64,000 nt of DNA from NCBI GenBank assembly GCA_963082975.1, contig OY720345.1, positions 76,167,034 through 76,231,033 of the forward strand, read 5' to 3'. This document shows, one piece after another, positions 11,649 to 24,233 of this stretch. Below the pieces are notes generated by a model that was given only the letters and a program-made list of their open reading frames with translations, had not been told where the DNA came from and searched no databases. The position numbers and the translations under genes are program-made. Positions within the stretch are counted from its first letter, which is position 1. Every line of letters starts with the position of its first letter. The stretch is from Labia minor. Its lineage: Eukaryota; Arthropoda; Insecta; Dermaptera; Spongiphoridae.

Positions 11649-11910
11649 CAGTGATGTGTTGGTAAAATAAGAAGTAAGGGAACGCATAGTGGGAGCAAAA
11701 AAAAAGTCCTATTTTCAGTAAACTATTTTTTTTCATATAAGTTTTTATTTTTTCTTATTCTTACTAAACAAAATATTAACGAACACAAAATAAGAAATTC
11801 TATCAGTAGATTTAAGTGGGAGTTGTCGGGATATGAAAAAGTACTGGAACGGTTCTGAAAAAAGGTAAGGGAACGTCGTTCCCCCGCGTTCCCCTCCCAA
11901 TACACCACTG
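11649..11910. mobile_element. hAT-type MITE, family E, intact copy
   Basis: The termini CAGTGATGTGTTGG and, on the other strand, CAGTGGTGTATTGG are inverted repeats of the hAT type. The 8-base flanks TCTTTAAT (11641-11648) and CCTTTAAT (11911-11918) differ at one position and fit a hAT target duplication. Subterminal GGGAACGC blocks recur at both ends. A second copy, split by later insertions, lies at 35084-35224 and 37381-37481. Confidence 0.87.
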
Positions 11911-12031
11911 CCTTTAATATATATTATACATCCTTCAACATTTTGGTACACTACTTATATAATATATAATTGGGAAATCAAAATTAAAATTTAAAAAACT
12001 TTCTGGGTCATTTTATTGGCATTAAATATTA

Positions 12032-12032
12032 A

Positions 12033-12070
<38 letters not shown>
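12032..12070. repeat. (TA)n microsatellite
   Basis: About 39 bases of alternating A and T. Confidence 0.95.
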
Positions 12071-12072
<2 letters not shown>

Positions 12073-12339
12073 ATATACTTAGTTTACATAATATTTATAT
12101 ATTTATTTCTTAAAGTATTTTCCTTCTAGGAAATGGATCAATATGATTTTAATATTGTGCAATACAAATGTTTCAAGTTATCGTTTTTATTTCCAAGAAA
12201 TAAATGACGAATTAATTTCTAAATGTTCATTGCTAATCCAATTCAATAATTCCTAATACTAAAACCAAATCTGTGAAGGTATCAATTATATATTTTTTTT
12301 CTCTTTCACTCTTTTCTTTCATTCCGATCGAATTTATTC

Positions 12340-12760
12340 ATGATTCTTGAGAGGTTCATCTCATCCGCGAGTGGAGTTTAAGGTGGTCGGTTGGGTTGAT
12401 GAAGCAGATGGAAATTCAGAGTGATATCATGTAGCATGGAGTGGGTGCACAATTCATAAGCACCGGCCGTGTGAAATTTCGAAGGTGATGTAGCCGGCGG
12501 CAATGGTTACGCCCCCCTGCTCTACTACATACAACGAACTGAATTATTATTGGTCTGGACGTTCCGCTGACGGCCTGAATAATAATTGGAATCGCGCTTG
12601 CAAGTACAGACACTGGATTAAATCAAATAATACAGTCCTCAAAGTCAGCCAGGTCAAATGGAAGAAATCCAATTGACCTGGCGAATTAGAATGGCAAGTC
12701 TCACTTGAAAGAAAATAGATTTAGTCAGGTCGGATGATATTAATTAGACACCATGACAAA
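12340..12760. promoter_or_regulatory. GC-richer unique island with clustered AGGTCA half-sites
   Basis: This island has no repeat match in the window and no credible frame. It contains a perfect inverted repeat GCCAGGTCAA...TTGACCTGGC (12648-12682) that presents AGGTCA and its complement 19 bases apart. A further AGGTCG lies near 12727 and a TGACCT near 12836. AGGTCA is the half-site bound by nuclear receptors. A regulatory role is inference. Confidence 0.35.
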
Positions 12761-13218
12761 AGATAATTATCCTCTTCAATTAAAATTAAATTTTATTCTT
12801 TTCCTTTTTTGGATATTGACTTGTTGCTTGCTCTCTGACCTAAGTGGAAAATGTTCTCTATAACCATCATGTTTTCTTGCAAAAGGACATTAATTAAAAT
12901 TTGGAATTATTAAAAAAAAAAAAAACAAATCTTGATTTTCTAGAGAAGAATGAAAATAAATAGTATTTCAAATTGGCAGATATTTCAAAACAAAAAACTT
13001 CAAATATACATATTTCATATGCATAAAAGTGCAAATTAAGTTGTTTTTAAGTTATATATAGAACAAATTATAAAATTTCTATGTTTTTAAATTAAAAATT
13101 AAAATTTTTCCCACGCAGATGATGAAATTTTAATATTTCAAAATTTTCAAAAATTTTCAAAATAAAAAATTTCCAAAAACAAAATTCTATGTCTGTGTAA
13201 ATTCGTGTGTTGTATATC

Positions 13219-13225
<7 letters not shown>

Positions 13226-13265
<40 letters not shown>
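13226..13265. repeat. (TA)n microsatellite
   Basis: About 40 bases of alternating A and T. Confidence 0.95.
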
Positions 13266-13269
<4 letters not shown>

Positions 13270-13730
13270 TTTTTCAAAATAGATTGTATCAAATCAAAAT
13301 TAAGAGATTGGTACGAAAAAAAAATTGGTTAATTTATCCAAAATTATTATTTAATTTTTATATTTTATAAACATGTTTAATTATTAATCACTAGTTACTT
13401 ATTAATTCAAATTTCATATGCGAATAATTTTTCTTTTTGTTTAGTTCAATAAATATTTATTTTTATTTCATGTTTTTTTTTTTTCAAAAAAGCCTCTTAC
13501 TTTTGAGCCATCCCTATAAGTAACTTTTGTTAAATAATTGCATTGAAATTCCTATAGTTTATGTGTGTAAATAGTATTGTACTATCATCAAAATATAATT
13601 AATAATATATAAAATAAAAATTTATGTTAATTAATATATAAAATAAAGATAAAAATGAAGAAAAAAAAAAATAAGAAAATACTAAACGTTAACAACAATA
13701 TTTTTAAATGATATTCATTTTTTCTGAATT

Positions 13731-14315
13731 TTTACTATCTCGCCAGATAGTATTGCGGTCACGAAAATTTTCGATGTTGAGATTTTGATGTTTTTATACG
13801 TTTTGAAGGTTCCTGAATCATTTTCACTAAGGTGGAGAAAAATGTCTGTGTGTGTGTGTGTGTATGTGTGTATGTATGTAACTAAGATTACGCAAAAACG
13901 GTTTGAGCTAGAATGATGAAATTTGGTACATGGGCATTATTCAAAATTCATAGTTTTCTTTCAACTTTTGAGAAATGTAGCTCATTCGGAAGAGGGTCAT
14001 TACCAACAACGTTTTGATTTTTTTTCTTCTGACCGTAAAAATAAAGATATATGTTTGATAATTTTTCCCATGATTAATAATTGTATAAAACTGCTATATA
14101 TAGAATTTCAGCTTGATTTATATGCTGAAAGTACCAGAATTAATTTTTTTACACTGCATATCTCACGCGCCAACACGTGACGTGGTGGCATCAACAAAGA
14201 GCAAAACATATAAATATTATTTATATATTATTTTTTTTTTATATCATTTATTAATTTTAATTTATAATTAATTAATTTAATTTAAATTAATATATGGTAT
14301 TTAATCCAATTCAAG
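13731..14315 (+). mobile_element. Family A (HINE-like) element, 3' end missing
   Basis: It carries the 5' terminus TTTACTATCTCGCC, the GT microsatellite at 13844-13880 and the body, including CACGTG at 14174. It stops at TTAATCCAATTCAA, before the 3' subterminal repeat and hairpin. A 85-codon frame inside it is a chance frame of the repeat. Confidence 0.85.
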
Positions 14316-14499
14316 TTTTTTTTAATTTTATTTATAACATATCTTTTAGTATAAAAAAAAATCAAAATTAAAAAAAAAATAATAATAAAAATATTAGAAA
14401 TAAAATAGAAATATGTAATTTTTATAATTAAAGTAAATGTGTAAATGAATGTTTTAATTTTTTTTTTTATCTAAAAGTGCATGTTTATTTGAAATTAAC

Positions 14500-14800
14500 C
14501 CTTGCCTTGTCAGAATGATCCCGATAAAGAGCCCGGGGCTGAGCCCGAAGCACTATGCAGATGGGCGCGACCTCCGTTCGCGGAGGTCATCTCGTCGAGT
14601 GGGAACGTGGCCTCCGCCTGTCGAGGAAGGGAGGATCCACCGAGTGGTTGCGTTCCATTGCGTTACCGACGACCGCGGACGGCATCAGCCATTAGTTCTT
14701 CTCGAGATAATGCACTGACCTAAATCAAGTGACCCTTCGGGAAAATTTGTCTCTGTCTAGGAATCGTGTGGGAAACCGAAACCTCTGAACTTCTAGGATT
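14500..14800. other. Strong GC-rich island of unknown function
   Basis: This is one of the most GC-rich segments in the window, sandwiched between two oppositely oriented family A elements. Overlapping plus-strand frames of 73 and 67 codons run through it without a recognisable domain. It contains a perfect hairpin with an 8-bp stem and TTCG loop (14569-14588). It could be a conserved non-coding element, an exon whose partners are elsewhere, or captured foreign sequence. Confidence 0.3.
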
Positions 14801-14972
14801 TATTTTGAATCAACCCAACGATAATATTATCTACAATATTGCAATAATACAATTTTACTGCTACTTCTCTATAAATAATATATATATATCAAAGTTACTT
14901 TAATGTCCCCCCTCCCCCCTCCCTAAACACACACACACACACACAAATTAATTTATTTTATAAATAAAAAAT

Positions 14973-15581
14973 CTGGAGTGTCTCCACTAGACTATCTCGC
15001 AAATGTGAATTGGATTAAATAACATATATTAATTTAAATTAAATTAAATTAATTAAATTATAAATTAAAATTAATAAATAATATTTATTAAACCAGCGCA
15101 TGTTTGATTCTTTGTTGATGGCACCACGTCACGTGTTGGCGCGTGAGATTTGCAGTGTTAAAAAATTAATTCTTGTACTTTCAGCGATTCAATCAAGCTG
15201 AAATTCTATATATAGCAGTTTTATACAATTTTTAATCATGTGAAAAATTATCAAGCATATATCTTTATTTTTACGGTCACTTTAGAAGAAAAAAAATTCA
15301 ATCGTTGTAGGTAATGACCCTCTTCCGGTTGAGCTACATTTCTCAAAAGTTGATAGAAAACTATGAATTTTGAATAATGCCCATGTACCAAATTTCATCA
15401 TTCTGGCTCAAACCGTTTTTGCGTAATCTTGGTTACATACATACACACATACACACACAGAGACATTTTTCTCAACTTTAGTGAAAATGATTCAGGAACC
15501 TTCAAAACGTATAAAAACATCAAAATCTCAACATCGAAAATTTTCGTGATTGCAATACTCTCTCTGGCGAGATAGTAAAAA
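14973..15581 (-). mobile_element. Family A (HINE-like) element, full length
   Basis: Read on the minus strand, it runs from TTTTTACTATCTCGCC through the GT microsatellite to the 3' subterminal repeat, hairpin and CCAG. CACGTG lies at 15130. Confidence 0.88.
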
Positions 15582-16562
15582 TCATTGTGGCAATTTGAAA
15601 AATCTAATTTAAGCTTAAATCATTAAATTATTTTTTTTTTCTATAAGATTTTTTATGTTTCATGAACTAGAGAATTCCAAAATATTAAATATTTTAGTTT
15701 TTTGTGTCTGTGTGTCTATGAATATAATATAATACATATTATATTTATTACTTATTCATATGACAGAAGATTATCATGAATATTTTACACAGAAATTTTA
15801 TTTATTTATTTAAATAATCAAACAACTTTTGATTCATTTGTTCCTTAATTGAATGTTTGAATTTAATAAATTTAATATGATCTATTTCCTCAATAATTTT
15901 AACAAATTATTAATTAAAATGATATTTGATTATGTATTGAGAAATTAAAATAAAAATATAATGTAGAATATCAATGTAGATTAATTTATTTAAAAAAAAT
16001 CATAAAAATTAAAAATTACTGGTTTAAAACCATAATTATGGATTTATGTAAGGTTCCATTGGTTTGACAATGAATATAAATTATTAAAATCGATAAATTT
16101 TTATTTGAATTTCTCAATATATAATCAAATATATCATTTTAATTAATAATTTTTTAAAATTATTGAGAATTTAGTTCACATGTTTATTTCTAATATTAAA
16201 TTTATTAAATTCAACCATTCAATTAATGAACAAATGAATTAAGAGTTGTTTCAATAAATTTTATATCATCAACATTTTACAATTTGTTTTATTTGTTGAA
16301 ATAACATTTAAACTTCTTTCACCTGCGAGATATAAACAGGTAATTAAAAATAAGAAAAAAAAATAAAGATAATTGAATCTAGTGAATTTAATTGGTGTTT
16401 TATGTCAGTAAAATAAATAAATAAGAATTAATTACTTAATATTTTTTTTTGATATTGATAAAACCTATAACCTATAGCCTATATTCAAAGAATATTATTT
16501 CATATAAATTAATTCAATCAATGTCTATCACCAGGACAAATAGACATTCAAACACAAAAAAA
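15582..16562. other. AT-rich intergenic sequence
   Basis: No gene or recurring repeat is visible. Confidence 0.5.
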
Positions 16563-17124
16563 TCTGGAGTGTCTCTACTCGACTATCTTGCAAATTTCAA
16601 TTGGATTAAATAACATATATTAATTTAAATTAAATTAATTAAATTATAAATTAAAATTAATAAATAATATTTATTAAACCAGTGCATGTTGGCTCTTTGT
16701 TGATGGCACCACGTCACGTGTTGGCGCGTGAGATTTGCAGTGTTAAAAAAATTAATTCTGGTACTTTCAGCGATTCAATCAAGCTGAAAGTCTATATATA
16801 GAAGTTTTATACAATTATTAATCATGTGAAAAATTATCAAACATATATCTTTATTTTTACGGTCAGTTTAGAAGAAAAAAAATCAAAACGTTGTAGGTAC
16901 TGACCCTCTTCCGGTTGAGCTACATTTCTCAAAAGTTGATAGAAAACTATGAATTTTGAATAATGCCCATGTACCAAATTTCATAATTCTAGTTCAAACC
17001 GTTTTACATACATACACACACACAGACATTTTTCTCAACCTTAGTGAAAATGATTCAGGAACCTTCAAAACGTATAAAAACATCAAAATCTCAACATCGA
17101 AAATTTTCGTGAGATAGTAAAAAT
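16563..17124 (-). mobile_element. Family A (HINE-like) element, with a shared 5' extension
   Basis: This is a near-full copy on the minus strand with a small deletion at its 5' end. The sequence beyond its 5' terminus (17125-17190) matches the spacer between the two 5' heads at 26668-26757, so these copies share an extended 5' structure. CACGTG lies at 16715. Confidence 0.85.
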
Positions 17125-17689
17125 GCTAAAGTTACATTTGAATTCTGTAGTTAATAAAAAGTAAAGATATGTAAAAATTTTAAAATTCTGAACAATGTAG
17201 CTATCTAGTAGGATTTATTTTATAGCTATATCAGAGTCTTTATAAAATTTATATTTTTATAATAAAAATAAAGAAAAATATACTAGATTACTTTTATTTT
17301 AAATTTCTTATTTTATCAATTAATCATTAAAAAAAAAACAAAACAAAACAAACAAAACATAAATTCTCTCAGACATTCATTGTGATTACTTATCAATCAT
17401 GATTTGTTTTTTTTCGTTTATTTATCTAAAATATCAGTTAAAATAAAATCATTTTATATTATGATCCAAGAAATTCATCTTTAATCAAATTTCAATTATA
17501 TGTTAAATTTAAAATTGTTTTAACATAATATTATTCAAAACACCTGTTGATATTTGCCTGTAGGGAAAAACGTTTTTGTATATCAAATTTTTTCAAAGAT
17601 TTCTTTGAAAAACGAAAGAAATTATACTAGTCACCAAATCGTGAAGGCGGAATTAATTCATAACCTAGTGGTGCATTTAATATTTATAA

Positions 17690-17870
17690 TAGGCCAGGTA
17701 TATTTTTTTGAAGGTGAGAGGAAAGAGGGATCGATGAGGATTCCCGCGGGGCTGCACGTGTCCGTCAGGCCACCTCCCATTCTATTCATGCATTCAAAAT
17801 CTCCGGCGGCTGCTTTGAGTCTTCGCCTAAAGCTGATGTTTCGCAGTTATAATTGGACCATGTAATCTAT
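17690..17870. other. GC-richer unique island
   Basis: The island is about 180 bases long inside AT-rich sequence. A 103-codon frame covers it but half of that frame is in AT-rich flank, so coding is unlikely. I infer possible regulatory or decayed exon sequence. Confidence 0.25.
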
Positions 17871-17984
17871 AAAAATTTCTTAATTATCCATTTAGTAATT
17901 ATATATAAATGTAAGAATTTTAATTTATAAAAATAATATACCTACTGATTAAAAGTAAATTTTAAAAATAAAGGTAATTTAATA

Positions 17985-18160
17985 TTTTTACTATCTCGCT
18001 AGAAAATTTTCGATGTCGAGATTTTGATGTTTTTATACGTTTTGAACGTCCCTGAGTCTTTTCACAAAAGTTGAGAAAAATTTCTGAGTGTATATAGACA
18101 AGATTACGGAAATACGGTTTGAGCTAGAATCATGAAATTTGGTATACGGGCATTATTATT
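17985..18160 (+). mobile_element. Family A 5' fragment
   Basis: Only the 5' 175 bases are present, from TTTTTACTATCTCGCT to GGGCATTATT, with a degraded microsatellite. Confidence 0.8.
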
Positions 18161-18223
18161 AAAATAAAAAGGAATATTCAAAAGAAAAATTTATCTCCCC
18201 CCCCTCTAAAGCATCATTCTAAT

Positions 18224-18854
18224 ATTTACTATCTCGTAAGAGATAGTATTGCGATCACGAAAATTTTCGATGTTGAGATTTTGATGTTTTTATACGTTTT
18301 GAAGGTTCCTGAACCATTTTCACTAAGGTTGAAAAAATGTCTGTGTGTGTATGTGTGTGTGTATGTATTTGTGTATGTATGTAACCAAGATTACGCAAAA
18401 ACGGTTTGAGCTAGAATGATGAAATTTGGTACATGGACATTATTCAAAATTCATAGTTTTCTATCAACTTTTGAGAAATATACCTCATTCGGAAGAGGAC
18501 CATTATTTACCTACCACGTTTGCATTTTTTTCTCTAAACTGACCGTAAAAATAAAGATATATGTTTGATAGTTTTTCACATGATTAAAAATTGTATAAAA
18601 CTGCTATATATAGATTTCAGCTTGATTGAATAGTTGAAAGTACGGGAATTAATATTTTAACACGTTGACTGCAAATAACGCACCAGCACGTGATGTGGTG
18701 CCATCAACAAAGAGCCCATCACGCACTGGTTTAATAAATATTATTTATTAATTTTAATTTATAATTTAATTAATTAAATTTAATTTAAATATAATATATG
18801 TGTTAATTAATCCAATTAAAAATTGCGAGATAGTCGAGTGGAGACACTCCAGCT
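18224..18854 (+). mobile_element. Family A (HINE-like) element, full length
   Basis: It runs from TTTACTATCTCGTAAGAGAT to the 3' subterminal repeat GCGAGATAGT, the hairpin GAGTGGAGACACTC and CCAGCT. CACGTG lies at 18687. It starts 60 bases after the preceding 5' fragment in the same orientation. Confidence 0.88.
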
Positions 18855-19429
18855 TTTTTTCTTTCTTTTCAAAAATTATTAATTTTGTAGGCACATTTAA
18901 AAAGTTTTGAATGATCATTATAAAAATTCAATAAAATTTTTGTATTTCTTTACGTTTTGAGGACTCAAATCTCCGTTAATAATTAATAAAACAATAATTA
19001 CAATTATTTATGATTAAAATTGTGATTTGATTTGCTATTCTATAGGAGAGGGAGAGAGGTTATAACCAAAATATTTTGTAAAAGTAAATATTTAAATATA
19101 TTTCTTGTAAGTAAGAAATAAATTAGTAAAGTTTGTTGATATAATTTATAAACTATTCCACAAGTTAACTCTAACGATCAAATTTTTTACAGGCATACAT
19201 GAAGAATTATTTTTAAGTACGAGTTATAAAAAAATCCATTTCCCTCTTTTTATTTATTTAATGATAATAGGAGTATAAAAATGTTACATTATAAATTAAA
19301 AATTATCATATTAAATGTAATTTTCTATTTATTTATTTATTTTTAAATTCTTGTTGTCTAACTATAGAATTCGAATCAAAAACCTTTTTCTCTTTCTCTA
19401 TTTCTTTAATTTCTAAATTTAGATGCTAT
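18855..19429. other. AT-rich intergenic sequence
   Basis: No gene or recurring repeat is visible. Confidence 0.5.
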
Positions 19430-20140
19430 TTCAACGCCATACGGGTTCATTAAGTTGGCCATCGTTGCGAGGGCTCCAAGGGGGAGATACCTCCTGCTGT
19501 GATGGGCCTCTTTATCACATTTAATCTTCACCCTAACTTATATAGGAACAGACAGGAGTTTGATTTAGTTCTAAGCAGCGCGTCATGAATTATGAGTCTA
19601 TCCGAAAATTAATTCAATATTACACACTCCCTATGGATGTTATTCATTTGAACCATTTAGGTTAAAATTTCATAGGAATAATTGTGTTATTAATAATATA
19701 TAATACCTGGGATAAAATCTTCAATATCAAAAAAAAAAAAAAAAAATTAATATAATCTCCTCTACTTATAAATCAAAAACTAAATTAGAAATTAAATTAT
19801 TAAAAAAAAAACAAAAAACAAAAAACAAAAACAAATAATAATTACATTTTCATTGTATACCTAAATATTGTTAAATTGTTTGAAAGAATTATTTGTATAA
19901 ATTCCTTTTAAAATTCCAACACCCTCCTAGCTAGGGTAAAATAGATGGTCCTCATAATTTCCAATTACAACCGAAACATCGACAAGTGATTTTAAAAATA
20001 TATCCCAACCATGACTCATAACTTGACGTAAACAAACCTCATTATATGAAAATGGCCTTCAACAAGATTCGAAAACTGCTGGGGGCCTTAGACCGAGGTG
20101 CTTTTAACCTGGCAATGATTTATTTTCAATGAAGCTTGTG
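19430..20140. other. Two GC-richer unique islands
   Basis: Segments near 19430-19650 and 19940-20140 are balanced in composition and do not recur in the window. No frame or RNA structure stands out. They are candidates for conserved non-coding sequence, by composition only. Confidence 0.25.
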
Positions 20141-20378
20141 AAATATTTTTGGAAGCAATTAAAAGCTTAAAATTAAAAAAAAAATATCAATTTTTTTACA
20201 AAAAAAAGAAACTTCTATTATTTCTATTTAATTATTTGTTGCGCTTTTTTTTAACATAATTTATGAAAATTTGAAAAATTTAATAATAAAAAATATATAG
20301 ATAATACAATTTGAAATAAAATTAATTTAAAAAATTAAAATTATATTTTAAAATTCAAAATTAAATTTACATGTATAT

Positions 20379-20618
20379 ATGATCAAGAAAACAATTATTT
20401 TGCCAGGTGTATTATATGGATGTGAGGCATGGTCTATGACCTTAAGGGACGAGAGTAGGTTTAGAGTATTAGAGAATAGGATTCTGGGAGAGAGTAGGGA
20501 TTGTGGAGGGTTGTGGCTCAGTATAGGGATACTTGGAGAAGTGTGGTTGCTGCGGCCAAGAACTTTCGAGTTCCGTAGAGCCATAGAGATAGATAGATAT
20601 ATGATCAAGCTTATTTAA
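20379..20618 (+). pseudogene. LINE reverse transcriptase C-terminal fragment
   Basis: The frame contains VLYGCEAWSMTLRDESRF and VLENRIL, the conserved C-terminal region of reverse transcriptases of RTE/CR1/Jockey-type non-LTR retrotransposons common in insects. It then jumps to a sequence like the extreme C-terminus (RPRTFEFRRAIEIDR), so an internal piece is deleted. A related relic lies at 40439-41150. The GATA repeats after it could be the 3' tail. Confidence 0.75.
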
Positions 20619-20829
20619 TTTTGGAATTAAAAATTATATATACAATATAAGAAATAAAACTTTAACTTTTTAAATAATAATCAAATATAAATATTTATTT
20701 TTATTATTTTTATATTAAATAATAATAATAATAATAATATTTATTAATTTTACTCCAATAGATTGAGAAAGATTATTATACTAATAAAACCGCCTTCATT
20801 TGAATCTTCTTAGCCGAAATATATGACTA

Positions 20830-21060
20830 ACTTTATTACCTTCTTCTGGTAGGTGTGTTTTCATCTTTTTGTGGTTTAGGCCAATTGAGATTTTACCATT
20901 GTACTAAATCAGAACTCCCCGCCAACAATAGAACATTAATGATCTGGAGTTCATTTGAAAACTGCTTTCTGCCTTATAATTAACTTCGCCTCTGGTTTCG
21001 AAGCCGCCATGTAATTAAAATTTTCTTTCCAGATCAGATTCCATTTCATAGCTACATAAA
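20830..21060. other. GC-richer unique island
   Basis: This is a balanced-composition segment with TAAT-type homeodomain-like sites (CATGTAATTAAAA) and no credible frame. It is a candidate regulatory element by composition only. Confidence 0.25.
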
Positions 21061-21890
21061 ATATACTATTTTATTGATACCCTGAGTTAGACTGTTTTAT
21101 TTTATTTTGACTTAAATCATTACACTGCCACAAAGGAAAAGTATCTTATTAAATGTAAAAAGTAATTTTATGTTTGTCAACAAAAATCGTTTTTTCTAAT
21201 TTCAGACAACATTTTGTAATTCAATTAATTAATTAATTAATTTCCCTTATTTATTTACAATTTATTCATAGTAAATTTAAAATTATGTTCACTATTTTAT
21301 ATTTTTAAGAAAAATAATAATAATAAATTCAAATTTGCACTTTTAAATTAATTTTATTGAAATTTATTTTTCTTACTGAAAATTAGTTTCAATTAAATTA
21401 CAAAATGACAAAAAAAAGAAAATAATATATAATAAAATTAGGTATATTTTCCAGTCTGAATTCACATTTAAAAGAAGATCTTAGTAAAATAAAAGAAGAC
21501 AAAAAATGAAGAGAAAAAAATAAAAATAAAATAATAATTAATATTTTAATTTTGTTCAAGTAAAATTAAAGTAAATAATTTTTAGTCTATTCTATCTATT
21601 GAATAGAATATATTTTCAAAAAAATAATAAAAAAAGATATCAATATAATAATCATGAAAAAAATAATAAATAGAATTTTTAACTCGAAAATAAGAAATAA
21701 ATCTGTTTCTCTTTTAACGAACTCTCCATTTTAATTTACAAAGATTATTCTTATAATAAACCATTTTTTTTTTATTTTAATTGGAATTCATTACATTAGA
21801 CAACTTTACAAAATCTTTTCAATTTCCTTTAATGATTCTTTTTAACATTCAATTAATGTTTCAGATATTTTAGATAAAAATATTCTTTCC
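21061..21890. other. AT-rich intergenic sequence
   Basis: No gene or recurring repeat is visible. Confidence 0.5.
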
Positions 21891-22140
21891 TGTATTCGTT
21901 GAGGTTGAAACGCAGCTTAACAAGCAATCATGGGAATCGATCTCTCCGAAATGGCTGTTTTAAATCTCAAGATTATCTTACTCTATCAACACAAGGCATT
22001 CATTCTCCAAAAGGCAACGCAGTTTCGGCCAGCCATTCTATAATTTTGGCTCTATCTCATAGAAAGTATCGCGTTTGGTTCATTCATTTTTCATTGAACT
22101 ATTGTTTAAGGTGACCTTTTGTTCTTGGTCCTTTGATATT
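21890..22140. other. GC-richer unique island
   Basis: A 71-codon plus-strand frame covers this balanced segment but shows no recognisable domain. An exon or regulatory element is possible; I cannot decide. Confidence 0.25.
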
Positions 22141-22157
22141 CTCTTGCAAATTATAAT

Positions 22158-22184
22158 TTTTTTTTTTTTTTTTTTTTTTTTTTT
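22158..22184. repeat. Poly-T tract
   Basis: A homopolymer of about 27 T. Confidence 0.95.
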
Positions 22185-22316
22185 GTGTAAATATCTAAAT
22201 CTACATTTATTTAACAAGAAGAATTAATCTATTTTATTTAAGATTTAATTTAAAATTAACTAACATCATAATTTTTAAAATTATTTAATTAAATATTCCC
22301 CGGATTCTTGTATTCA

Positions 22317-22930
22317 TTTTTACTATCTCGCCAGAGATAGTATTGCGATCACGAAAATTTTCGATGTTGAGATTTTGATGTTTTTATACGTTTTGAAGGT
22401 TCCTGAATCATTTTCACTAAGGTTGAGAAAAATGTCTGTGTGTGTGTGTATGTGTATGTGTGTGTGTATGTATGTAGACAAGATTACGCAAAAACGGTTT
22501 GAGCTAGAATGATGCAATTTGGTACATGAGCATTATTCAAAATTCATAGTTTTCTATCAACTTTTGAGAAATGTAGCTCATCCGGAAGAGGGTCATTACC
22601 TACAACATTTTGATTTTTTTTCCTCTAAAGTGACCGTAAAAATAAAGATATATGTTTGATAATTTTTCACATGATTAATAATTGTATAAAACTGCTATAT
22701 ATAGAATTTCAGCTTGATTGAATCGCTGAAAGTACCAGAATTAATTTTTTAACACTGCAAATCTCACGCGCCAACACGTGCCATGGTGCCATCAATAAAA
22801 AACCAAACATGCGCTGGTTTAATATTTATTATTTATAATTTATAATTAATTAAATTTAATTTAAATATAATATATTATGTTATTTAATCCAATTCAAATT
22901 GCGAGATAGTCGAGTGGAGACACTCCAGCT
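22317..22930 (+). mobile_element. Family A (HINE-like) element, full length
   Basis: Both termini are present: TTTTACTATCTCGCCAGAGA at the start, the subterminal repeat, hairpin and CCAGCT at the end. The GT microsatellite is at 22436-22475 and CACGTG at 22775. It is closely similar to the copy at 34128. Confidence 0.9.
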
Positions 22931-23779
22931 TATTTTAAAAGTTGTCAAGTCGTTTTTTGTATTCTTCACACCATTTTTTTTTTAGAAGAAAATTAAAAGG
23001 AACATCAATTATATATTATAGTTATTATTATTAAATCTATTTTTTTTAATTTAGATAAGACAATATCAATCAAAGATCGAAAGAATGAGAATGACTGAAA
23101 TTAATGTTTTATGTTTCAAAAATAAAAAATAATAAAAAAAATTAACAAAGTCAATATTTTATTTAAAAATTTATTTAAATCAAAAAATAAAAATGAAATG
23201 AAGCATATTGTCAACCCTTAAGTTAATTCATTAATAAGGAATAGTAAATAATTTATTTAAGTATTAAAATTTAAAACAATTAAGGAAATCTTTTTTGACT
23301 GATAGTCAAACATTTAGAAGATTTTATGCGTTTATTATTTTAAACTTTTTTTAATTTGTATAAATTACTTTAATTAAATAATTTGTCAATTATTAATTAC
23401 AATTACAAACAGCACAAAGATTTGCTACTCGTTCAAACTCCCCTCCCTCTGTTCTTTATAAATGTTTTTGATATCCACTATTATATATATATATAAATTA
23501 AATATATAAATTATATTTATATATATTCTGAAAAAATACAAAAAATAATTAGATTGTAAAATAATTTGATATTTAAGAAAAGATTGATATAAATAAGAAA
23601 AAAAGGTACGAAAGGGTAAAGAAGTTTAAATTCTAAATTTCAAAAATATGCGTATATATTACTTTTCATGTTTCAATTATTATAAAATAAAATTAATTAA
23701 TATAATAAAAGAATAAAATCACTGATAAAGTGTCACTTTTGGTTAGGCGATTTTAACGAAGATAACAATATCTAATATA
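22931..23779. other. AT-rich intergenic sequence
   Basis: No gene is visible. Confidence 0.5.
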
Positions 23780-24233
23780 CGAGGGTGGTCTGAAAACTTT
23801 CCGACCTGACCAAGAAAAACGATGTTTTTCAATTATTTTTCAAAATCCAAGATAGCTGAGACCTGTACGATGTCAGCTGAACGTGTGCGAAATATTTTGC
23901 AAAACCATTTGAATATGGAAAGCTGTGTGCAATGTGGGTGCCGCATTTCCTAACGTTAGACCAAAAATTGCTTCGAAAAACCATTTCTAACGACAATTTG
24001 GCGCTGTAGGCGTAATGCAAACAAATTTTTGCGTCGATTCATAACTGTTGATGAGTATTAAATTAAATTAAATCAAATTTAATTAATTAATAAATTATTT
24101 AATTAAATTAATTAGAACACTGTTATGAGAAATGTATCAGTGTTGATGGATATTATGTTGAAAAATATAGCAAAAAAAAATTGAAAAACATCGTTTTTCT
24201 TGGCCAGGTCGGAAACTTTTCAGACCACCCCCG
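23780..24233 (+). mobile_element. mariner-like element, deletion derivative with transposase relic
   Basis: Long inverted repeats of about 45 bases bound it (GAGGGTGGTCTGAAAACTTT on the left; its counterpart ends in CAGACCACCCCCG). The interior encodes transposase fragments in more than one frame: SAERVRNILQNHL, then WVPHFLTLDQK and LRRFITVDE, all conserved in mariner transposases. Frameshifts and a large deletion make it inactive. A TA precedes the left repeat, as expected for this superfamily. Confidence 0.88.

Noticed and set aside
13923..14180. 85-codon frame as a gene
   Set aside because: It lies entirely within a family A element and is broken in the other copies.
14502..14723. Two overlapping frames in the GC-rich island as genes
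   Set aside because: Both are short and neither resembles a known protein; high GC alone makes long frames likely.
17554..17865. 103-codon frame as a gene
   Set aside because: The first half is AT-rich flank and there is no recognisable domain or promoter.
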